Assembly: GCA_963922455.1 (NCBI GenBank)
Contig: CAWUIO010000058.1
Location: forward strand, 1-41,622
DNA from: CAWUIO01 sp963922455
GTDB taxonomy: Bacteria; Bacteroidota; Bacteroidia; Cytophagales; Microscillaceae
Length of the DNA: 41,622 nucleotides
Direction of reading: 5' to 3'
Below are positions 34,340 to 41,622 of this stretch, piece by piece. Each line of letters begins with the position of its first letter. Within the stretch, counting starts at the first letter, position 1. A program made the position numbers and the translations under genes. The notes under the pieces are model-generated. The model did not search any database. It was not told where the DNA came from and saw nothing but the letters and a program-made list of their open reading frames with translations.

Positions 34340-35191
34340 ATGAGAGCCGAACTCGAGCGCATCAGTAATAAACCCGCCAATTCCTTTTTGGTGAAAACTG
34401 TGCGCCGCGAGCAACGCTCCGACTTCAAAAGTGCCTACCATTACCACCCCGAATACGAACTCATATGGACTACCCAAAGCCGGGGAAGGAGGTATATCGG
34501 TAACCACTTTGCCCGCTACGAACCAGGCGAACTCATATTCTTAGGCAAAAATGTCCCTCACTGCTGGATCACCCCCGAGCCCTGTGAGCAGCGAGTCATT
34601 CAAATGAAGGAAGATTTTCTGGGACTGGATTTCCTCAATACCCCTGAGTGCCTCCCTCTGAAGAGCATGTTTATGGAAAGCTATCGGGGCCTACACTTTT
34701 TTGGCGAGACTCGGGTTCGAGTACAAAAAAAGATTGTCCAGCTTTACCAAATAGAAGAAGGATCGATCCGTCGGCTTATGCTCTTATTGGACATATTGAG
34801 TGACTTATCCGAGTCAAAAGAGTTTGAGTTTTTATCTATGGAAGAATATCGTACCGCTTACAATCCAAAAGAATTTGAGCGTATTCAAATCATCTATGAC
34901 TATATCCATAAGCACTATGAACTAGATCCCAGCATTGACGAGGCTACCCAGCTTATACACCTTACCAAAAGTGCCTTTTGCAAGTTTATCAAGCGGAAAA
35001 CCAAGAAAACTTTTACCCAAATTGTCAATGAGGTCCGCATCAGCAAAGCCACCGAATTACTCATCGAGACCGATAACTCCATCAGCGAAATTTGTTACGA
35101 AGTTGGCTATACCGACCCCTCCTACTTTTTTAGACAATTTTCCAAAATCATCGGGAAAAGCCCTAAGCAATTCCGGGCTTCGTATCAGTAA
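34340..35191 (+). CDS. AraC-family transcriptional regulator
   Basis: 283 residues. The N-terminal cupin sensor has YHYHPEYELIWT (33-44) and GELIFLGKNVPHCW (about 63-76), the usual sugar-sensing pattern. The C-terminal double helix-turn-helix (about 183-283) reads IDEATQLIHLTKSAFCKFIK, RISKATELLIETDNSISEIC and YEVGYTDPSYFFRQFSKIIG. It is divergent from the TonB receptor gene with a 161-bp gap, so it probably controls the receptor and perhaps the GH63 operon. The ligand is inferred only from context. Confidence 0.9.
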   Translation: MRAELERISNKPANSFLVKTVRREQRSDFKSAYHYHPEYELIWTTQSRGRRYIGNHFARYEPGELIFLGKNVPHCWITPEPCEQRVIQMKEDFLGLDFLNTPECLPLKSMFMESYRGLHFFGETRVRVQKKIVQLYQIEEGSIRRLMLLLDILSDLSESKEFEFLSMEEYRTAYNPKEFERIQIIYDYIHKHYELDPSIDEATQLIHLTKSAFCKFIKRKTKKTFTQIVNEVRISKATELLIETDNSISEICYEVGYTDPSYFFRQFSKIIGKSPKQFRASYQ

Positions 35192-35248
35192 ATCTCCAAA
35201 ACCCAATACTACAAAATTGTTTTTACCCCTCTAATTCCTTATAATTGC

Positions 35249-35267
35249 AATACTACAAAGTAGTATT
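35249..35267. promoter_or_regulatory. Candidate PadR operator
   Basis: A perfect 8-3-8 palindrome AATACTAC-AAA-GTAGTATT lies 8 bp before the padR ATG at 35275. The same half-site plus AAA occurs 44 bp upstream (AATACTACAAA at 35205-35215) without its partner arm. This fits autoregulation by the PadR protein. Confidence 0.7.
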
Positions 35268-35274
35268 TAATGTA

Positions 35275-35604
35275 ATGGAACATCTCAGACTCGGAGAATT
35301 TGAGGAAATCGTCCTCCTCACAGTGGGCATCCTAGACGGAAACGCCTACGGCGTAGCCATTAAAGACGAGATAGAAGCGCGTCTCAAACGAGAGGTAAGC
35401 ATCGGGGCTATGCAAACTACCCTGAGGCGCCTCGAGAAAAAAGGATTTTTAGAATCCCAACACGGCGACACCCAGCCTAACCGGGGCGGTAGGCCTAAGC
35501 TCTACTTTCGGATTAGCTCCGCCGGTATGCAGGCTATACACTACACCCGACAAACCCGCAATGACCTTTGGAATGCCCTGCCCCAATGGGTACTCAACAC
35601 CTAA
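35275..35604 (+). CDS. PadR-family transcriptional regulator
   Basis: 109 residues from ATG 35275. A TTG at 35245 is in frame but would put the operator inside the coding region, so the ATG was chosen. It has the PadR winged helix: LGEFEEIVLLTVGILDGNAY, GVAIKDEIEARLKREVSIGA, MQTTLRRLEKKGFLESQHGD and a wing with GGRPKLYFRISSAG. It lies 3 bp before the permease gene, the usual PadR-permease pairing of Bacteroidota, and probably represses it. Confidence 0.92.
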   Translation: MEHLRLGEFEEIVLLTVGILDGNAYGVAIKDEIEARLKREVSIGAMQTTLRRLEKKGFLESQHGDTQPNRGGRPKLYFRISSAGMQAIHYTRQTRNDLWNALPQWVLNT

Positions 35605-35607
35605 GCT

Positions 35608-38268
35608 ATGAAGACACCCCCCCCAGCCCCTCCCCCTTGGATACTCCGATTCTTAAAATGGTTTTGCAAACCTGCCTACCACCCAGATATCGAGGGAGAT
35701 TTACTAGAACTTTACTATCGTCGGCTGGAGAAGCAAAGCCCTTCCCGGGCCCGATGGCGCTTATTTAAGGAAGTTATACAACTCTTTCGCCCGGGCATTA
35801 TACGATCCTTTGCCATATCACCATCCATAAATTATAAAACCATGATTGTACATACCTTAACTTTAACCCTGAGAAACTTTGCCCGACATCGGGCTACTTT
35901 CCTCAGTAATTTGCTTTGTTTATCCTTGGGCTTGGCCACCACGCTACTCATTTACCTATGGGTATTCGATGCCTACCAAATGGATGCCTTTCATCAAAAA
36001 GGAGATAGGCTCTACCAAGTACTAGAGAACGCCCCCAGTCCAGAAGGCATACAAACCTACCCCTTTACTCCTTCCCCCCTGGCCGAGACCCTGGTGGAGG
36101 AATTTCCTGAAGTGGAGGAAGCAGTATCCGTTTTACCCTATGCCTGGTTTGAAGGAGAAAAATTCGTGCTAAGCCACGGAGATGCCCGCTACTTTGTCAC
36201 CCGAAACCAATTTGCCAGCCCCGCTTATTTTGATTTATTTTCCTTTCCCCTGATCCAGGGAAACCCTCAGGAAGTACTGAAGAATCCTCAGTCGGTTGTT
36301 ATTTCAGAATCATTGGCAGAGAAGCTATTCAATTCCCAAGACGTTATGGGTAAAACATTATCGTGGATTCATCCCGATTTTGGAGGAAGTTATCAAGTGA
36401 GCGGAGTCTTTCAAGATGTACCTGGGCAGTCCACATTGCAATTTGATGCTGTATTTCCTATACAAAAATACCTAAGCATTAAAGAAGACACCCTGCAATG
36501 GCGAGATAGCGACCCGTATACGTATTTTACGTTCAAATCGGGGGCCGACCGAGAGGCTTTTGCGGCAAAAATAGAAGGACTTCTCCAAGAAAAGTTGCCG
36601 GAGCGGCAAGGAACCTTTCTCATTCAAAAATTTCAGGACCGGTATTTACACAATCGCTTCCAAAACGGAAAGGCCGAAGGCGGTAGAATAGCCTATATTC
36701 ATCTTTTTTCCTTAATTGCCTTATTCATCTTACTCATTGCCTCCGTTAATTTTATCAACCTTAGTACCGCTCAAATTGGTACCCGCCTCAAAGAACTAGG
36801 CGTGAAAAAGGCCATAGGGGTAGCCCGTAAGCACTTGATCTTGCAATACCTCATAGAATCTATGTTGCTGGCCTTTTTTGCCCTCTTACTAGCAGGGCTT
36901 TGGGTCTTTTTGTTTTTCCCGGCCTTTCAAAACCTGACTGGAAAAGCTATTCAGATACAATTTCATGCTCGCCTCATGTTAGGCATTTTGGGGATAAGCA
37001 TCTTCACCGGCTTGCTTTCGGGGGCCTACCCGGCTTTTTATCTTTCGGGTTTTACTCCCTTACAAGCCTTGGGCGGGATGAAAGTTATTCCGTTTAAGAA
37101 GCAATTTACCCGGCACGGCTTGGTTATTTTTCAGTTTGGCATTTCGGCGGTTTTACTGGTCTTCGTGATGGTGGTTTACCAACAAATGCAACTCATCCAG
37201 TACAAAAACCTGGGATACGACAAGGACCGCATCGTCTGGTTTACCCTGGATAGGCTGGAGCAAGATAGTGGCCAGCCAGTGCGCCCCGCCAGGATTAGTG
37301 AGAAGAAAATCGAGGGTTTTCTCCAAGCCCTTAAGAAAACCCCCGGCGTGGAAAATGCCAGCAACTTCTTCCACAATTTGGTAGGAGGTAAATATGGCAC
37401 CACCACCGGTATGGAATGGGCCAGTAAGGATCCCGAACAAGCGGTGGTTTTTGCCGGCATTTCTGGAGGCTATGACTTTATCAATACCCTCCAAATACAG
37501 CTTAAAGAAGGGCGGTCCTATTCTCGTGCCTTTAAAACCGACCATCAAAAAATCATTTTGAACGAGACAGCCGTTCAACTCATGGGCTTGGAAAATCCTG
37601 TGGGCCAAACGCTTACACTCTGGGGCGAAAACCGGGAAATTATCGGAGTAGTGAAAGACTTTCACATCGATGCCCTGTACAAAGAAATTCCTCCGACATT
37701 TATCAAGCTAGACACCGATGACTTTTCCCGCAACATCATGGTACGCATCAACAGTCAGGAGGAAAGTCAGACCTTGGCCCGTATCCAAGAGGTGTATCAA
37801 GAATTTTTTGTGGCTGGTTTACCGGCCGAAATAAAATACCTGGACAGCAGTTATCAGGAATTATACGAACAAGAAATCCGAGTGGCTCGGCTATCGCGTT
37901 ATGCAGCAGGCCTGGCTTTGTTTATCTCTTGTATTGGTCTCTTCGGTTTTGCTACTTTTCACGTGAAACGGCGCCTGAAGGAAGTCGCTATTCGTAAAGT
38001 GCTGGGATCAAGTACTTGGGCCTTGATACGGCTCTTGCTCCGCTCCTTTTTGTCGGTTGTTTTGATCGCTCTCCTCTTAGCCCTTCCTTTAAGCTACTGG
38101 CTGTCCTCAATCTGGTTAGACCGCTTTGTTTTCCGAATTGAACTTAACAGCCTGTACTTCCTAGGGGCCGCTATGAGTATCATGTGCCTGGCTATCCTCA
38201 CGGTTTTATACCAAACGTATCGGGCTACCCAGGTGGAAATGATTCGGTATATTCATCAAAATGAGTAA
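35608..38268 (+). CDS. FtsX/MacB-type ABC permease with N-terminal prefix domain
   Basis: 886 residues. The N terminus (about 1-70; PPPWILRFLKWFCKPAYHPD then IEGDLLELYYRR) is the permease prefix domain type 2 found in PadR-linked transporters. Then come a first membrane helix (about 95-115), a MacB-like periplasmic domain, a cluster of three helices (about 365-485; FINLSTAQIGTRLKELGVKK), a second periplasmic domain, and a final FtsX block (RLSRYAAGLALFISCIGLFG to the C terminus). The second copy of the signature reads VKRRLKEVAIRKVLGSS. No ATPase gene is adjacent, so the ATP-binding partner must be encoded elsewhere. Cargo may be a peptide, lipid or drug, or the protein may be a mechanotransmitter. 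Confidence 0.9.
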   Translation: MKTPPPAPPPWILRFLKWFCKPAYHPDIEGDLLELYYRRLEKQSPSRARWRLFKEVIQLFRPGIIRSFAISPSINYKTMIVHTLTLTLRNFARHRATFLSNLLCLSLGLATTLLIYLWVFDAYQMDAFHQKGDRLYQVLENAPSPEGIQTYPFTPSPLAETLVEEFPEVEEAVSVLPYAWFEGEKFVLSHGDARYFVTRNQFASPAYFDLFSFPLIQGNPQEVLKNPQSVVISESLAEKLFNSQDVMGKTLSWIHPDFGGSYQVSGVFQDVPGQSTLQFDAVFPIQKYLSIKEDTLQWRDSDPYTYFTFKSGADREAFAAKIEGLLQEKLPERQGTFLIQKFQDRYLHNRFQNGKAEGGRIAYIHLFSLIALFILLIASVNFINLSTAQIGTRLKELGVKKAIGVARKHLILQYLIESMLLAFFALLLAGLWVFLFFPAFQNLTGKAIQIQFHARLMLGILGISIFTGLLSGAYPAFYLSGFTPLQALGGMKVIPFKKQFTRHGLVIFQFGISAVLLVFVMVVYQQMQLIQYKNLGYDKDRIVWFTLDRLEQDSGQPVRPARISEKKIEGFLQALKKTPGVENASNFFHNLVGGKYGTTTGMEWASKDPEQAVVFAGISGGYDFINTLQIQLKEGRSYSRAFKTDHQKIILNETAVQLMGLENPVGQTLTLWGENREIIGVVKDFHIDALYKEIPPTFIKLDTDDFSRNIMVRINSQEESQTLARIQEVYQEFFVAGLPAEIKYLDSSYQELYEQEIRVARLSRYAAGLALFISCIGLFGFATFHVKRRLKEVAIRKVLGSSTWALIRLLLRSFLSVVLIALLLALPLSYWLSSIWLDRFVFRIELNSLYFLGAAMSIMCLAILTVLYQTYRATQVEMIRYIHQNE

Positions 38269-38300
38269 TCGCTGTTCTTTATCAAATATCTTCTAAAGCA

Positions 38301-38339
38301 AAAGGCGCTGCCTCTTTTATCAAGGGACAACGTCTTTTT
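38301..38339 (+). terminator. Probable intrinsic terminator of the PadR/permease unit
   Basis: A 16-bp imperfect stem (AAAGGCGCTGCCTCTT with AAGGGACAACGTCTTT, including two G-U pairs) around the loop TTATC is followed by T residues. It lies 33 bp after the permease stop codon. Confidence 0.55.
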
Positions 38340-38379
38340 CAAATTACCCAACAGTTTTCGTCTGTAAGCACTATGGTTT

Positions 38380-38520
38380 GGCTTAGGGACTGAAGCCCGA
38401 AGGGAAGAGACCGCTGGGGGTATGCGGGTGAGCCGGCTCTTGGCGCAGCCCGAAGGCCCGGCCTGCGCCCAGCACTCAACTTGCTTATCCAAACCCCATG
38501 TATAGGCGCAGGCAAGCCCC
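38380..38520 (+). repeat. Dispersed repeat family 1, divergent copy G
   Basis: Plus-orientation copy: GGCTTAGGGACTGAAGCCCG, GAGCCGGCTC, GCAGCCCGAAGGCCCGGC, CTGCGCCCAGCAC and the terminal GGCGCAGGCAAGCCCC. The left and middle parts differ more than in the other copies. The outer stem GCCTGCGCC / GGCGCAGGC is intact with T-A pairs where copies C and F have C-G. It ends 6 bp from the stop of the OmpA-family gene. Confidence 0.75.
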
Positions 38521-38525
38521 AATAT

Positions 38526-40553
38526 TTACTCTTTCAAAATAATAATTTCCGTTCTCCGGTTCAATTGATGATCGGGCTCGGTACAAGGCACCCCATCCGG
38601 GCAAGGAGTGACCAAGCGGGTCTCACCATGGTGGTCCAAAACCAAACGATTGGGGCTAATCCCCCGACTGATGAGGTATTGATAAGCCGAATACGAACGC
38701 CTTTGGGACAGCTTGACATTGTAAGCATAACTGGCCCGGGAGTCGGTATGAGAAGCCAGCAATAGGCGCATCTGCGGATAATCGTACAATACCCGCAGTA
38801 TATTTTGCAAGGTCAAGGCAGCATCGGGACGAATGTAGTATTTATCCAAATCGTAATAAATGTACTCAATGCTATACACCTGGCTCGTATCCAAAAAGCG
38901 AGCACTAGGCGGGTAAAGCCCAGGATTAGGGTTCGGATAGGGCCGATAGCCCGGTCCGGGGGTGCTACGGGGGCTTGGGCCCGGATTATTACTCGCACTC
39001 AGTAAGGGTTTTTGCAAATAAATTAGGACGGTATCGCTAAGCCCGGTCTCAAAACTCAAACATTCGCTCAAAGCTTTTTCATCTACATAGGCTTGACCTG
39101 GGGCATAATCTGGGTGCTCAGCCCGCAAAATATAACTGGTACGGAAAGCCGTTTTAAACCGGAACAGGCTATCGTTTTCGGCCATGTACAAGGCATCCCG
39201 ACCGGTTTCCTTTTCTATAACGGCTAGCTGCGCATCTTCCACGTAAAGTCCGGTAAGGCTATCTACCACCGTAAAAAGTACCTCACAGCTTTTGGTTTTG
39301 AAATAGTAAATGTCGTCATCACCCTGCCCCCCGGCCCGGTTGGAGCTAAAATATCCTTCCCCCTTGTCGGGTTGATAGATTAGACCAAAATCGTCCTTAT
39401 TGGAGTTAATCGGTACTCCCAAGTTTTGGGGCAAGGTAAATCGCCCTTGGGTATTTTTAGATACAAAGATATCCAGCCCTCCTAGGCCTGGCTTGCCATC
39501 GGAGGCAAAGTACAAGTGGTTATCGGCATCAATGTAGGGAAACATTTCATTGCCTGGCGTATTGATTTCTTCCCCCAAATTGGTGGGTGAAGTCCAATAG
39601 CCATTTTCCAAGTTACACATAAAAATATCGGTTCCGCCTTGGGTTCCGGGCATATCGGAGGCAAAATAGAGCGTAGTCCCATCTACAGATAAGGTGGGAT
39701 GCCCCACAGAGTACTCATCGTCATTGTAGGGAAATTCCTCAATATTTGACCATTCTCCGTCTTTGATCTCGGCCAGGTACATTTTTAATTTATGAGTTCC
39801 ATCGGAGCTTTCCCCCAATTTCCCCTCGTGGTAGTTATTGCGGGTAAAAATGACCGACTGCCCGCCATTGTAGAAGGCAAGCGGGCCCTCATGGTACTTG
39901 GTATTGAGTTTTTCGTGAAAAAGTTCGGGAGTAGATACCCCTCCCTTGGCGTAGTACAAATCTAAAAAGTGAGTATTGTTCCAGTTAAATTTGAGCTTAA
40001 AGCGGGATTTCTTATTGGGCCGATTGGAGCAAAAAACGATGCCGCCCCGGTAGTACATCGGGCTAAAATCGGCTTCCTTGGAGTTAAAAGGGGCCAAACT
40101 GATTTCATAATTGGCCGCGTCTTGGTGAAAATGGGCCGTATCGCGATATACCCGGGCAAAATCAAGCCCTCGCTCATCGTGCCGAGCGTCTTGGGCATAG
40201 CGCTGATACCACTCACGGGAACTTTCGTACTTCCCGTTCATGGCCAGGGCTTGGGCATAATAGAGCTTATTGTTAGGATTGGTATAAGGATCTTGCACCA
40301 ATTTGGCATACCACATCTCCGCTTTGCGGCTATTATTGATTTTGCGGTAGGAATGCGCCAGCTTTTCCTCTACCTCGGCATTATTGGGTTGGCTTTTAAG
40401 TAAACCTTCAAAAAGTTGTATGGCCTCTTGGAAGTGATATTGCTCATAGGCCGCCAAAGCTTCCTTCATTTGAGGGCTATTTTTTTGGGCGAGGGCCGTA
40501 TGAAGGCCTGATCCTATCAGGTAAAAAAATAATACAAAAATTTGCTTCTTCAT
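38526..40553 (-). CDS. OmpA-family protein with TPR and PD40 repeats (PorE-like, type IX secretion/gliding type)
   Basis: 675 residues with a signal peptide (1-22). Domains in order: TPR helices (about 30-135), a PD40/WD40-like beta-propeller (about 150-415, repeated FSPMYYRGGIVFCSNRP, HPTLSVDGTTLYFASDMPG, MFPYIDADNHLYFASDGKPG, GYFSSNRAGGQGDDDIYYF), a carboxypeptidase-regulatory-like beta domain (about 420-510), a Pro-rich linker, and an OmpA C-terminal peptidoglycan-binding domain (about 555-675; LLLASHTDSRASYAYNVKLS, RRSYSAYQYLISRGI). This matches the order described for PorE of the type IX secretion system, but many Bacteroidota have several such paralogues. It is 10 bp downstream of the PorP/SprF-like gene. 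Confidence 0.88.
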   Translation of the reverse strand: MKKQIFVLFFYLIGSGLHTALAQKNSPQMKEALAAYEQYHFQEAIQLFEGLLKSQPNNAEVEEKLAHSYRKINNSRKAEMWYAKLVQDPYTNPNNKLYYAQALAMNGKYESSREWYQRYAQDARHDERGLDFARVYRDTAHFHQDAANYEISLAPFNSKEADFSPMYYRGGIVFCSNRPNKKSRFKLKFNWNNTHFLDLYYAKGGVSTPELFHEKLNTKYHEGPLAFYNGGQSVIFTRNNYHEGKLGESSDGTHKLKMYLAEIKDGEWSNIEEFPYNDDEYSVGHPTLSVDGTTLYFASDMPGTQGGTDIFMCNLENGYWTSPTNLGEEINTPGNEMFPYIDADNHLYFASDGKPGLGGLDIFVSKNTQGRFTLPQNLGVPINSNKDDFGLIYQPDKGEGYFSSNRAGGQGDDDIYYFKTKSCEVLFTVVDSLTGLYVEDAQLAVIEKETGRDALYMAENDSLFRFKTAFRTSYILRAEHPDYAPGQAYVDEKALSECLSFETGLSDTVLIYLQKPLLSASNNPGPSPRSTPGPGYRPYPNPNPGLYPPSARFLDTSQVYSIEYIYYDLDKYYIRPDAALTLQNILRVLYDYPQMRLLLASHTDSRASYAYNVKLSQRRSYSAYQYLISRGISPNRLVLDHHGETRLVTPCPDGVPCTEPDHQLNRRTEIIILKE

Positions 40554-40563
40554 GGTTACAGAT

Positions 40564-41535
40564 TTAAAAATATCGAGGGGTCAGGATACGATTGGAGTTT
40601 CCGCTTACATTAAATTCATAGCGAAGCATCAACTCGTGCGTTCCTGAGTTATATTGTCCTAAATCGGTTATGGTAAAATCATAAGCATAGCCAAACACGA
40701 AGTTTTTACCCACGGGTACATTGAGAAGAAAATCAATAGAATCCTCCCAGCGGTACGAAACTCCTACCTCAAACCAGTCATAAAGGTTTACATTGGTGTT
40801 GATATCCAAGGAAAAGGGAGCCCCCTGAACATACTTAAATAAGAAAGAAGGCTTCACTTGGATAGGTCCATTTACATTGATGACGTAGCCCGAACTTAAA
40901 AAGTAATGTATCGATTGCCGGGCCTCACTAAAACCATCGTTAAAATCATTGTTGATCATTTGGGGTACCGAGGCACTCAAATAAAAGCGCTCTTGTTGGT
41001 AGTAAACGCCAAAACCGAAGTTGGGCAAAATTTCGTTCAGGTTTTGTCCAAAAGCCGGATCAGTCACATTTGGGCTAATCGAGTGACGAATTTGGGTAAA
41101 ATCTGCCCGATACTGGGTAAACCCGGCTTGGATTCCCATGGCCAAGACCCCTTTTTGCAATTTCAAACGGTAGGCATACGACCCATTAAAGGTCAAAAAT
41201 CGGTTATCCCCTAGGCGGTCATTCATCACGATAAAGCCCAAACCCATCGTTTGATCTAAAAGGGGTGCGTGGGCCGTCAAGCTTTGCGTATTGGGAGAGC
41301 CTTCAATCCCATTCCACTGGGTCCGAAACAGCCCGGTAACACTCGCCCTTTCCCGATTGCCAGTGTAAGCAGGGTTTTGGGCCAGTCGGTTAAACATATA
41401 CATCGTAAATTCGGCATCCTGCTGGGCGCGCAATTCGGGTACAATCAAGGCACTGAACAGGATGAACAAGCCCACCTGCATCCCAGCAAGTTGCCCAAGA
41501 GTGGTAAGAACCCTGTGTGTTTGAAATTTTTTCAT
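40564..41535 (-). CDS. PorP/SprF-family outer-membrane protein
   Basis: 323 residues. A signal peptide (to about 38, ALIVPELRAQQ) and the family opening DAEFTMYMFNRLAQNPAYTG are followed by RTQWNGIEGSPNTQSLTAHA and a beta-barrel of about 14 strands (FGYAYDFTITDLGQYNSGTH near the end). PorP/SprF proteins attach to type IX secretion and gliding adhesins in Bacteroidota; SprF is needed for export of the adhesin SprB. Its pairing with the OmpA/PD40 gene (10 bp) is typical. A large adhesin or another secretion gene is often found on the 5' side, which lies outside the window. Confidence 0.9.
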   Translation of the reverse strand: MKKFQTHRVLTTLGQLAGMQVGLFILFSALIVPELRAQQDAEFTMYMFNRLAQNPAYTGNRERASVTGLFRTQWNGIEGSPNTQSLTAHAPLLDQTMGLGFIVMNDRLGDNRFLTFNGSYAYRLKLQKGVLAMGIQAGFTQYRADFTQIRHSISPNVTDPAFGQNLNEILPNFGFGVYYQQERFYLSASVPQMINNDFNDGFSEARQSIHYFLSSGYVINVNGPIQVKPSFLFKYVQGAPFSLDINTNVNLYDWFEVGVSYRWEDSIDFLLNVPVGKNFVFGYAYDFTITDLGQYNSGTHELMLRYEFNVSGNSNRILTPRYF

Positions 41536-41622
41536 ATTAGCTTAAATTGAAGTTTGAATACTATTTTGACTCGTATATCAGCTCATTTTTTGACAAATTC
41601 CCTCTAAAACGAAGGGGCTTCC

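Noticed and set aside
37153..37665. A 170-codon minus-strand frame inside the permease gene
   Set aside because: It is a shadow frame of the FtsX-type permease with no independent support.
41611..41622. Start of another repeat family 1 copy at the window edge
   Set aside because: GGGGCTTCC resembles the right end in minus orientation, but the sequence stops there.

Overview
The window comes from a Gram-negative member of the Bacteroidota. The markers are a TonB-dependent receptor with a carboxypeptidase-regulatory-like plug extension, a PorP/SprF plus OmpA/TPR/PD40 pair of type IX secretion or gliding type, a permease with an N-terminal prefix domain next to a PadR regulator, YkuD_2, DUF2141 and SWIM proteins, few Shine-Dalgarno sequences, and TAA as the main stop. 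A free-living, perhaps aquatic Cytophagia/Saprospiria-type lineage is plausible, but the sequence does not settle genus or class. I see no tRNA, rRNA, CRISPR array or intact transposase gene.

Layout. 0-3 kb: a HupE-type metal permease whose start abuts a dispersed repeat, a sulfotransferase gene broken by two in-frame TGA codons, and a group II intron without a reverse transcriptase lodged inside another dispersed repeat. 3-10 kb: S41 peptidase, a DUF202/L,D-transpeptidase-like pair (the latter without the catalytic Cys), pdxH with a TPR gene, a PHP phosphatase, and a HAD dehalogenase. 10-16.4 kb: hypF, a DUF819 transporter, a Gre-like factor, ywbE and a predicted surface lipoprotein hydrolase. 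16.4-24.2 kb: a TetR repressor followed by adaptor, RND pump, TolC-like channel and a membrane class III nucleotide cyclase. Three matching 13-bp palindromes (TGAC-N5-GTCR) mark the likely repressor sites. 24.5-26.9 kb: DUF2141 and SWIM-domain proteins. 27-35.2 kb: a locus read as import and breakdown of glucosylglycerate or mannosylglycerate: AraC regulator, TonB receptor, GH63 hydrolase, sodium:solute symporter and glycerate kinase. 35.2-38.3 kb: PadR regulator and an FtsX-type permease with a palindromic operator. 38.5-41.5 kb: PorE-like OmpA protein and PorP/SprF-like protein.

Two families of palindromic repeats run through the intergenic DNA. The larger family (about 130 bp, at least seven copies here) lies next to gene 3' ends. 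It has a GC-rich stem whose arms change in a compensatory way between copies, so a folded RNA or single-stranded DNA form is probably selected. The smaller family (181 bp in the complete copy) supplies the stop codons of two convergent genes and the leader of hupE.

The best candidate for a little-described system is the GH63, symporter and glycerate kinase operon with its divergent AraC/TonB partners. The second is the nucleotide cyclase encoded as last gene of a TetR-controlled efflux operon.
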